From: Solirubrobacteraceae bacterium
GTDB lineage: Bacteria > Actinomycetota > Thermoleophilia > Solirubrobacterales > Solirubrobacteraceae
DNA: 7,817 bases
Reading direction: 5' to 3'
Assembly (NCBI GenBank): GCA_019683665.1
Contig: JADGIB010000167.1
Coordinates: 1-7,817, forward strand
In this document: positions 1-5,014 of the stretch, piece after piece
How positions within the stretch are numbered: the stretch's first letter is position 1
How the letters are laid out: each line of letters begins with the position of its first letter
The notes under the pieces: generated by a model
Told to the model about the DNA's origin: nothing
Seen by the model: the letters and a program-made list of their open reading frames with translations, nothing else
Databases searched by the model: none
Made by a program: the position numbers and the translations under genes

Positions 1-307
1 GGTCGTTGCCGGGCTGGGGGAGGGCGGTGACGGTCCCGACCTCGACGAACCCGAACCCGAGCGCGAGCGCCGCGTCGAAGACCCGGGCGTCCTTGTCGAA
101 GCCGGCGGCGAGGCCGATCGGGCTCGGCAGCTCGGCCCCGAGCGCGCGGGTCCGCAGCGCCGGGTCGCGGGGGACGTGGCGGCGGGCCACGAGCGCCCGC
201 AGCGGACGGACCGCCGCCACGATCGCCAGCGCGACCGCGCCGAGTCGGTGGGCGGTCTCGGCTGGCAGCAGGAAGAGGAGCGGGCGGAGGAGGCGGCAGT
301 AGGCCAT
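1..307 (-). CDS. pyrD: Dihydroorotate dehydrogenase (quinone), class 2, N-terminal part; runs off the left edge
   Basis: Oxidises dihydroorotate to orotate in pyrimidine synthesis, using FMN and passing electrons to membrane quinone. Read on the minus strand from ATG at 307-305, 102 residues are visible and the rest lies beyond position 1. Residues 1-45 form a hydrophobic, Arg-containing region (MAYCRLLRPLLFLLPAETAH), matching the amphipathic membrane-binding extension that separates class 2 from class 1 enzymes. Residues 61-102 carry the conserved barrel entry: SPIGLAAGFDKD (about 62-73), FGFVEVGTVT (about 85-94) and PQPGND (97-102), which line up with E. coli PyrD. No Shine-Dalgarno sequence is visible before the ATG and no better in-frame start lies just upstream. 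The gene is divergent from mihF and shares its intergenic region. The identity is secure; the exact start is fairly secure. Confidence 0.95.
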   Translation of the reverse strand, partial: MAYCRLLRPLLFLLPAETAHRLGAVALAIVAAVRPLRALVARRHVPRDPALRTRALGAELPSPIGLAAGFDKDARVFDAALALGFGFVEVGTVTALPQPGND

Positions 308-348
308 CAGGGGCGGGAGTGTGTCAGGTCTGCTGGGAAAATGCCTGC

Positions 349-364
349 AAATCGGGAAATCGGG
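349..364. repeat. Tandem octamer repeat AAATCGGG x2
   Basis: Two perfect head-to-tail copies of AAATCGGG lie at 349-356 and 357-364. A related GGGAAAAT lies just to the left, around 336-343. They sit about 40-60 bases upstream of the pyrD start, where promoter or operator elements for pyrD would be expected. A regulator-binding role is inference. Confidence 0.5.
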
Positions 365-371
365 GGTAAAC

Positions 372-412
372 CTGCCTCCACAATCCTCGACCTGAAGTTG
401 AGGTGCAGGCAG
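372..412. promoter_or_regulatory. Imperfect hairpin/palindrome in the pyrD-mihF intergenic region
   Basis: The outer arms CTGCCT (372-377) and AGGCAG (407-412) are perfectly complementary. After a C/C mismatch, CA (379-380) pairs with TG (404-405). A CAAT bulge (381-384) follows, then the inner arms CCTCGAC (385-391) and GTTGAGG (397-403) pair with one G-T wobble around a 5-base loop. There is no T-tract, so it does not look like an intrinsic terminator. It lies upstream of the predicted mihF promoter and so is probably outside the mihF mRNA; it could be an operator or part of a pyrD leader. The tip resembles the CCTCAA-N6-TTGAGG operators of MerR/SoxR-type regulators, with a spacer one base longer. 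Confidence 0.5.
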
Positions 413-428
413 ATTTGGCTGTCGCGCC

Positions 429-456
429 TTGATCGGCCGCGACTCCTATGTAGACT
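429..456 (+). promoter_or_regulatory. Predicted sigma70-type promoter of mihF giving a leaderless mRNA
   Basis: TTGATC (429-434, -35-like, 4 of 6 consensus bases) is separated by 16 bases from TAGACT (451-456, -10-like, TANNNT). Transcription would begin at about 463-465, at or next to the mihF ATG at 465. No Shine-Dalgarno sequence lies between the -10 hexamer and the ATG, which fits a leaderless transcript, a common arrangement in actinobacteria. Confidence 0.6.
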
Positions 457-464
457 CGCCGCCC

Positions 465-809
465 ATGCCGCCGTCCCCCTCGAACACCGCCTCCAAGACC
501 TCGGCGGCTCCTGAGCGCTCCCTCGTCCAGCGGATGGAGGCCCTGCAGCGGGCCAACGAGATCCGGAGTCGGAGGGCCCAGCTGAAGCGCGATCTGCGTG
601 CAGGACGCGCGTCGATCCATCAGCTGCTGCTCGAGCCGCCCGAATGGGTCGAGACGGCCAAGGTCTTCGACATGCTCCTTGCCGTCCCGAAGTATGGCCG
701 CGTGAAGGTCAACAAGGTCCTTCAGCAGTGCCGAATCTCGCCGTCGAAGACGATCGGCGGGCTCTCGGAGCGTCAGCGCACCGAGCTCGTCGGGATGCTG
801 CGCCGCTGA
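465..809 (+). CDS. mihF: Actinobacterial integration host factor (mIHF)
   Basis: A small nucleoid-associated DNA-binding protein of actinobacteria, unrelated in fold to the HU/IHF family, that binds and bends DNA through a helix-two-turn-helix region. The 114-residue product has a Ser/Pro/Thr-rich tail (about 1-22), then the conserved domain: a basic helix (RRAQLKRDLRAGRASIHQLL, about 43-62), the VFDMLLAVPKYGRVKVNKVL segment (about 75-94), the ISPSKTIGGL turn and the SERQR...GMLRR C-terminal helix. This matches the mycobacterial mIHF core in order and length. The ATG at 465 is preferred over a TTG at 429 because the promoter covers 429-456 and a leaderless start fits 465. Position immediately before gmk, rpoZ and coaBC is the classic actinobacterial arrangement. 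The stop codon overlaps the gmk start. Confidence 0.93.
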   Translation: MPPSPSNTASKTSAAPERSLVQRMEALQRANEIRSRRAQLKRDLRAGRASIHQLLLEPPEWVETAKVFDMLLAVPKYGRVKVNKVLQQCRISPSKTIGGLSERQRTELVGMLRR

Positions 810-1381
810 GCGCCGTCTTCGTCATCACGGGCCCGTCGGGGGTCGGGAAGGGGACGCTGATCCGAGCGCTCCTGCAGCGCGTGCCGCAGCTGGAGCTGTC
901 CGTCAGCGCCACGACCCGTCGCCCCCGACCGGGCGAGACCCAGGGCGTCGACTACCACTTCCTCTCCGAGGAGGAGTTCGCGCGCCTCGTCGGCGAGGGC
1001 GCGTTCGTCGAGTGGGCCGAGTACTCGGGGCGCCGCTACGGCACCCTGCGCACCGAGCTCGAGGACCGCGTGAAGGCCGGCCGCCCGGTCGTCCTGGAGA
1101 TCGAGGTGCAGGGCGCGCGCCAGGTCCGCGAGACCGTGCCCGACGCCGTGCAGATCTTCATCGCGCCGCCGTCCCCGGAGACGCTGCGCCTGCGGCTCGT
1201 CGGCCGCGGGACCGACAGCCCGGAGGAGATCGAGCGGCGCCTGGTCGTCGCCCTCGACGAGCTCGCCGCGCGCGAGGAGTTCCCGTACGTCGTCGTCAAC
1301 GACCGGCTCGAGGAGGCCGTCGAGCGGCTCGTGGCGATCGTCCGGGGCCACCTGGGCGAGTCGGTACCCTCAACCGCATGA
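806..1381 (+). CDS. gmk: Guanylate kinase, apparently with a CTG start codon
   Basis: Phosphorylates GMP to GDP with ATP, in the cytoplasm, for GTP and dGTP supply. The 191-residue product has the P-loop GPSGVGKGT (residues 9-17, Lys15), the GMP-binding stretch SVSATTRRPRPGE, the lid region VEWAEYSGRRYGT, the VVLEIEVQGARQVR strand-helix, FIAPPS, GRGTDSPEEIERRL and the terminal VVND motif, all in family order. The start is unusual. The in-frame codon that yields a normal N-terminus is CTG at 806-808, overlapping the mihF stop (807-809) as CTGA. The nearest ordinary in-frame start is GTG at 728, which would add 26 non-homologous residues deep inside mihF, and none occurs between there and the P-loop. 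A weak CGGGA (791-795) is the only Shine-Dalgarno candidate, so translational coupling to mihF is likely. Function is certain; the start is inferred. Confidence 0.93.
   Translation: MSAVFVITGPSGVGKGTLIRALLQRVPQLELSVSATTRRPRPGETQGVDYHFLSEEEFARLVGEGAFVEWAEYSGRRYGTLRTELEDRVKAGRPVVLEIEVQGARQVRETVPDAVQIFIAPPSPETLRLRLVGRGTDSPEEIERRLVVALDELAAREEFPYVVVNDRLEEAVERLVAIVRGHLGESVPSTA
1365..1370 (+). promoter_or_regulatory. -10-like hexamer for a possible leaderless rpoZ transcript inside gmk
   Basis: TACCCT fits the actinobacterial TANNNT -10 pattern and lies 7 bases before the rpoZ ATG (1378). rpoZ has no Shine-Dalgarno sequence. No clear -35 element is visible. It lies in the last codons of gmk and would let rpoZ be transcribed separately from gmk. 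Confidence 0.4.
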
Positions 1382-1605
1382 TCTCCCCGCGCATCGACCG
1401 CCTCCTGGAGCACGTCGACAGCAACTACGCCTCCGTGATCGTGGCCGCCAAGCGCGCGCGCCAGATCAACTCGTACTACCACAACCTCGGCGAGGGCACG
1501 TTCGACGAGTTCCCGCCGCCGATGGTGGACACGGCGTCGAAGAACTACCTGACGATCGCGCTCGAGGAGGTCGCCTCGGGCAAGATCAAGTACCACTACC
1601 GGTAA
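1378..1605 (+). CDS. rpoZ: DNA-directed RNA polymerase omega subunit
   Basis: A small structural subunit that helps fold and retain beta-prime in RNA polymerase. The 75-residue product begins MISPRIDRLLEHVDSNYASV, then carries the diagnostic AAKRARQINSYYHNLGEG stretch (about 23-40), the PPPMVD segment and the C-terminal helix LTIALEEVASGKIKYHYR. The AKRARQIN core is shared by omega subunits generally; the YY..LGEG extension is typical of actinobacterial ones. The length is normal for a short omega. The ATG at 1378 overlaps the gmk stop as ATGA, so expression may be coupled to gmk, from a leaderless transcript, or both. Confidence 0.95.
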   Translation: MISPRIDRLLEHVDSNYASVIVAAKRARQINSYYHNLGEGTFDEFPPPMVDTASKNYLTIALEEVASGKIKYHYR

Positions 1606-1622
1606 CCGGCCGGCCCGGCCGG
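1606..1622. repeat. GC-only palindromic repeat between rpoZ and coaBC
   Basis: CCGGCCGG occurs twice (1606-1613 and 1615-1622) separated by one C, directly after the rpoZ stop codon. In RNA, CCGGCC (1606-1611) can pair with GGCCGG (1617-1622) around a 5-base loop. There is no U-tract, so intrinsic termination is not supported; it may act as an RNA-stability or pausing element at the only sizeable gap (42 bases) between rpoZ and coaBC. Confidence 0.45.
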
Positions 1623-1630
1623 ACTCGCGC

Positions 1631-1639
1631 GGGGGAGGA
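1631..1639 (+). promoter_or_regulatory. Strong ribosome binding site fixing the GTG start of coaBC
   Basis: A purine-rich GGGGGAGGA containing a full GGAGG (1634-1638) lies 9 bases before the GTG at 1648. It is the clearest Shine-Dalgarno sequence in the window and contrasts with mihF, rpoZ and the TPR gene, which have none. Confidence 0.8.
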
Positions 1640-1647
1640 AGCACGCG

Positions 1648-2913
1648 GTGGCCCGGATCCTCCTGGGCGTCAGCGGAGGGATCGCCGCCTACAAGGCGCT
1701 CGAGCTCGTGCGGCTGGCCACCGCCGCGGGGCACGCGGTCCGGGTCATCCAGACGCCGACCGCCCAGCGGTTCGTCGGCGCCGCCTCCTTCGCCGCGCTC
1801 ACCGGCGCGCCGGTCCTCGTCGACGAGTTCGAGCGCGACCCGGCCCGCGGCGCCTTCCCCGACCAGGCGCCGCCCGAGCACGACCCGCTCTCGCACCTGG
1901 AGCTCGTGCGCAACGCCGACGCGTTCCTCGTCGCCCCCGCGTCGGCCAACACGATCGCCAAGCTCGCCCACGGCCTGGCCGACAACCTCCTGACGAGCGC
2001 GGCGCTCGCCGCCCGCTGCCCGCTCGTCGTCGCCCCCGCGATGAACGACGCGATGTGGGCCAACCCGGCGACCGTCGCCAACGTCGAGACGCTGCGCGCC
2101 CGGGGCGTCACCGTCCTCGAGCCGGGGACCGGCCGCCTGGCCTCCAAGGGCGAGGCCGGCACCGGCCGCCTGCCCGAGCCGCCCGAGCTGCTGGCCGCCG
2201 TCGAGGCCGTCCTGCCCGCCGCCACCGGCGGCCCGATGGACGGCCTGCGCGTCCTCGTCTCCGCCGGCGGCACCCGCGAGCCGATCGACGCGGTCCGCTT
2301 CGTCGGCAACCGCTCGTCGGGCCGGATGGGCTTCGCGCTCGCCGACGAGGCCGCCGCCCGCGGCGCGCAGGTCACGGTCGTCGCCGCGAACGTCGCGCTC
2401 CCGCGCAACCCGCGCGTCGAGGTCGTCGACGTCGAGACCGCCGCCGAGCTGCAGGCCGCCTGCGAGGCCCGCTTCGACGACTGCGACGTCCTCCTCATGG
2501 CCGCCGCCGTCGCCGACTTCCGGCCCGCCGCCGCGGCCGGCCACAAGCTGAAGAAGGACGAGGTCGGCGACCGCCTCGAGATGGTCCTCGAGCGCACCCC
2601 CGACGTGCTCGCCGGCCTCGCCGCCCGCCGCCGCCCCGGCCAGACGCTCGTCGGCTTCGCGGCCGAGACCGGCGAGCGCGCCGTCGACTACGGGCGGCGC
2701 AAGCTGCGCGCCAAGCGGCTCGACGCGGTCGTCGTCAACGACGTCGCCGCCCCCGGCGCCGGCTTCGACGTGCCGACCAACGAGGTCACGATCGTCACCG
2801 CCGACGGCGAGACGCACGTCCCGCTCGCCAGCAAGACCGCGGTCGCCGCCGCCGTGCTCGACGCCGTCGTCGCGCTGCGCGCCGCCGCGCCGGCGCCCGG
2901 GAGCGTCCGGTGA
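1648..2913 (+). CDS. coaBC: Bifunctional phosphopantothenoylcysteine synthetase/decarboxylase (CoaBC, Dfp)
   Basis: Makes 4'-phosphopantetheine for coenzyme A: the CoaB domain joins 4'-phosphopantothenate to cysteine using CTP, and the flavin-dependent CoaC domain decarboxylates the product. The 421 residues comprise CoaC (about 1-190) and CoaB (about 198-410). CoaC shows the FMN-binding GVSGGIAAYK (7-16), SHLEL with the expected catalytic His83, APASANTIAKLAHGLADN (96-113) and PAMNDAMW with Asn133. Its substrate flap (about 163-177) reads GRLASKGEAGTGR and lacks the Cys found in the E. coli and Bacillus LACG flap; I recall Cys-less flaps in other actinobacterial CoaC enzymes but could not verify this. 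CoaB shows SAGGTREPIDAVRFVGNRSSG (205-225), AAVADFRP (286-293) and KLKK (300-303). The GTG start is fixed by a strong ribosome binding site; the stop overlaps the next start as GTGA. Confidence 0.96.
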   Translation: MARILLGVSGGIAAYKALELVRLATAAGHAVRVIQTPTAQRFVGAASFAALTGAPVLVDEFERDPARGAFPDQAPPEHDPLSHLELVRNADAFLVAPASANTIAKLAHGLADNLLTSAALAARCPLVVAPAMNDAMWANPATVANVETLRARGVTVLEPGTGRLASKGEAGTGRLPEPPELLAAVEAVLPAATGGPMDGLRVLVSAGGTREPIDAVRFVGNRSSGRMGFALADEAAARGAQVTVVAANVALPRNPRVEVVDVETAAELQAACEARFDDCDVLLMAAAVADFRPAAAAGHKLKKDEVGDRLEMVLERTPDVLAGLAARRRPGQTLVGFAAETGERAVDYGRRKLRAKRLDAVVVNDVAAPGAGFDVPTNEVTIVTADGETHVPLASKTAVAAAVLDAVVALRAAAPAPGSVR

Positions 2914-3869
2914 GCACGACCGAGCGCCTCTCGCCGGGCGAGGCGGCCGACGCGGCCGGCACCCTCCGGCGCGTCGCCGAGAACATCAGCCGGGCGGTCG
3001 AGGTCCGCGACGACGTCCTCACCGGGGTCCTCGTCGCGCTCGCCGCCGACGGCCACGTCCTCGTCGAGGACCTCCCCGGGGTCGGCAAGACGACGCTGGC
3101 CCGCGCCCTGGCCCGCTCGCTCGACCTCACGTTCTCGCGCGTGCAGGGCACCGCCGACCTCCTGCCCGCCGACCTCGTCGGCACGAACGTCTACGACCAG
3201 CGCGAGGGCGTCTTCGTCTTCCGCCCGGGCGCGATCTTCGCGAACGTGGTCCTCGTCGACGAGATCAACCGCGCCTCGCCGAAGACCCAGTCGGGGCTGC
3301 TGGAGTGCATGCAGGAGGGGCGCGTCACCGTCGAGCGCACGACCCACGACCTCGCCCGGCCGTTCATCGTCTTCGCCACCCAGAACCCGGTCGAGTTCGA
3401 GGGCACCTACCCGCTGCCCGAGGCGCAGGTCGACCGCTTCATGGTGCGCATCTCGCTCGGCTACCCGTCGCGCGCCTCCGAGGTCGCGATGCTCCACGAG
3501 CACGAGCGCGGCGACCGCGTCGAGGCGCTCGAGCCGGTCGCCTCGGCCGCCGAGGTGCTCGCCGCCCAGGCCGCCGCCGGCGCCGTCCACGCCTCCGACG
3601 CGCTGCGCGGCTACATCGTCGACCTGCTCCAGCGCACCCGCCGCGACCCGCGGGTCGAGCTCGGCGCCTCGCCGCGCGCCGGCCTGCTGCTGCTGCGCGC
3701 CGCGAAGGCCCACGCGCTGCTGCAGGGCCGCGACCACGCGCTCCCCGACGACGTGCGAGCGCTCGCGCAGGTCGTGCTGGCCCACCGGATCCTCCTCGGA
3801 CCCGAGGCGGTGGGGGAGACCGCCGAGGACGTGGTCGCCGACGCGGTGGCGGCCACGCCCGCGCTGTAG
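2910..3869 (+). CDS. MoxR-family AAA+ ATPase
   Basis: A chaperone-like ATPase of the MoxR group, whose members remodel or activate partner proteins and are commonly encoded beside DUF58 and transglutaminase genes. The 319-residue length is normal for the family. Visible motifs are Walker A LPGVGKTTLA (Lys60), the VQGTADLLPADLVG segment typical of MoxR, Walker B VVLVDEINRA (Asp117, Glu118), SPKTQSGLLECMQEGRVTV, sensor 1 FATQNPVE (Asn159), the GTYPLPEAQVDRF arginine-finger region and a C-terminal lid with ASPRAGLLLLRAAKA. The start is GTG at 2910 in a GTGA overlap with the coaBC stop, preceded by GGGAG (2899-2903). The overlap suggests translational coupling to coaBC. No transmembrane segment is seen, so it is probably cytoplasmic and acts on the membrane partners encoded downstream. 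Confidence 0.95.
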   Translation: MSTTERLSPGEAADAAGTLRRVAENISRAVEVRDDVLTGVLVALAADGHVLVEDLPGVGKTTLARALARSLDLTFSRVQGTADLLPADLVGTNVYDQREGVFVFRPGAIFANVVLVDEINRASPKTQSGLLECMQEGRVTVERTTHDLARPFIVFATQNPVEFEGTYPLPEAQVDRFMVRISLGYPSRASEVAMLHEHERGDRVEALEPVASAAEVLAAQAAAGAVHASDALRGYIVDLLQRTRRDPRVELGASPRAGLLLLRAAKAHALLQGRDHALPDDVRALAQVVLAHRILLGPEAVGETAEDVVADAVAATPAL

Positions 3870-3880
3870 CGGGGCCGGCG

Positions 3881-5014
3881 ATGCGGGCGCGCGCGAGTCG
3901 ACGGGGGGGCCGGGTCGACGCGCGCGGCGCCCTGCGGCTGCTCGGGGTCGCGGCCTTCCTGCTCGCCGGCGCCGGCCTGTTCGACTGCGAGCCGCTGTTC
4001 GTGCCCGCCGCGACGCTGCTCGTCCTGGCGCTCGGCGCGCTCGGCTGGGCGCTGGCCGGGGCGCTCGGGGCGAGGGTGGAGCGGTCGGTCGGCGTGCGGC
4101 GCGCGGTCGAGGGGGAGGCGGTCGAGGTGCGCCTGTCGGCCCGCGGCGGCCCGCTCGGGCTGCTCGGCGCCACGCTCGACGACCCGCTCGTCGGGGCCCC
4201 GCGGCGCCTGGGCTGGCGGCGACGCGAGCGGCTGCGCGTCCAGGCCCGCTTCGCGCGGCGCGGCCGGCGCGAGCTGGCGCCGCCGTCGCTGCGCTTCGGG
4301 GACCCGCTCGGGCTCGCGGCCGCGCGCGTGGACGGCGACGGGCCGCCCGCGTCGGTCCTCGTGCTCCCGCGCGTGGAGCCGGTCGTGGGCGCCCCGCGCG
4401 CCCCCCGCGGCCGCGGGGCCCGCGCCCGCCGGGGGCGCGGCGGGGGCTTCGGGGCGGCCGAGGTCGAGCTCGACGGGCTGCGCCCCGCCCGGGAGGGGAC
4501 GTCGGCGGCGCGGATCCACTGGCCGTCGCTCGCGCGCGGGGCCGGGCTCATGGAGCGGCGGCTGCGGCCCGAGGCCGACGCCCGCCCGCTCGTCGCCCTC
4601 GACGCGCGCCTGCCCGCCGACGAGGCCGCGCTCGACGCCGCCGTCCGGGCGACCGCGTCGCTGGCCGTCCACCTCGCCCGCCACGGCGGGGGCGCGCTGC
4701 TGCTGCCCGGCGACCGGCGGCCGGTCCCGCTCGACGCCGACCTGCACGGGTGGACGGCCCAGCACGTCCGCCTCGCGCTGCTGGAGGGCGGGGCGGCGCC
4801 GCTGCCCGCGGCGCTGTCGGGCCGGCGCGGGCCGCTGCTGCTCGTCGTCGCCCACGTGCCGGCGCGGGTCCCGCGGCTGCTGCTCGCCTCGCCGTCGAGC
4901 CGGCGCGTCCTGATCGTCCCGGGCGAGCTCGCCGGCCGGCGGGCGGCGTTCGCGGTCGGCGGCTGCCACGGGTACGTGCTCGGGTCGGTCGCCGGGGAGC
5001 GGATGGCGGCATGA
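3881..5014 (+). CDS. DUF58-domain membrane protein
   Basis: A 377-residue protein of the family regularly encoded between MoxR ATPases and transglutaminase-like proteins; its biochemical role is not established. Residues about 14-60 form two hydrophobic membrane segments (LRLLGVAAFLLAGAGL and PAATLLVLALGALGWALAGA) after a basic N-terminus, consistent with a membrane anchor. The mid-region has the FGDPLGL motif common to the family (about 141-147). The DUF58 signature is present but divergent: VELDGLRPAREGTSAARIHW (from about 197), where the usual form is LR.Y..GD....I.W, followed by SLARGAGLMERRLRPE. A Gly/Arg-rich stretch (about 170-190) precedes it. The start is ATG at 3881, 11 bases after the moxR stop, with only a weak GGGG upstream. 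The stop overlaps the next start as ATGA. Assignment is strong from motif plus context. Confidence 0.88.
   Translation: MRARASRRGGRVDARGALRLLGVAAFLLAGAGLFDCEPLFVPAATLLVLALGALGWALAGALGARVERSVGVRRAVEGEAVEVRLSARGGPLGLLGATLDDPLVGAPRRLGWRRRERLRVQARFARRGRRELAPPSLRFGDPLGLAAARVDGDGPPASVLVLPRVEPVVGAPRAPRGRGARARRGRGGGFGAAEVELDGLRPAREGTSAARIHWPSLARGAGLMERRLRPEADARPLVALDARLPADEAALDAAVRATASLAVHLARHGGGALLLPGDRRPVPLDADLHGWTAQHVRLALLEGGAAPLPAALSGRRGPLLLVVAHVPARVPRLLLASPSSRRVLIVPGELAGRRAAFAVGGCHGYVLGSVAGERMAA

Noticed and set aside
429..464. TTG at 429 as the mihF start
   Set aside because: The segment contains the -35 and -10 elements, lacks a ribosome binding site, and the added residues do not resemble mIHF.
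728..805. GTG at 728 as the gmk start
   Set aside because: It would overlap mihF by about 80 bases and add 26 residues with no likeness to guanylate kinases.
4403..4418. A perfect 16-bp palindrome of C and G inside the DUF58 gene
   Set aside because: It lies in the codons of a Gly/Arg/Pro-rich stretch in very GC-rich DNA, where such palindromes arise easily; nothing else supports a function.
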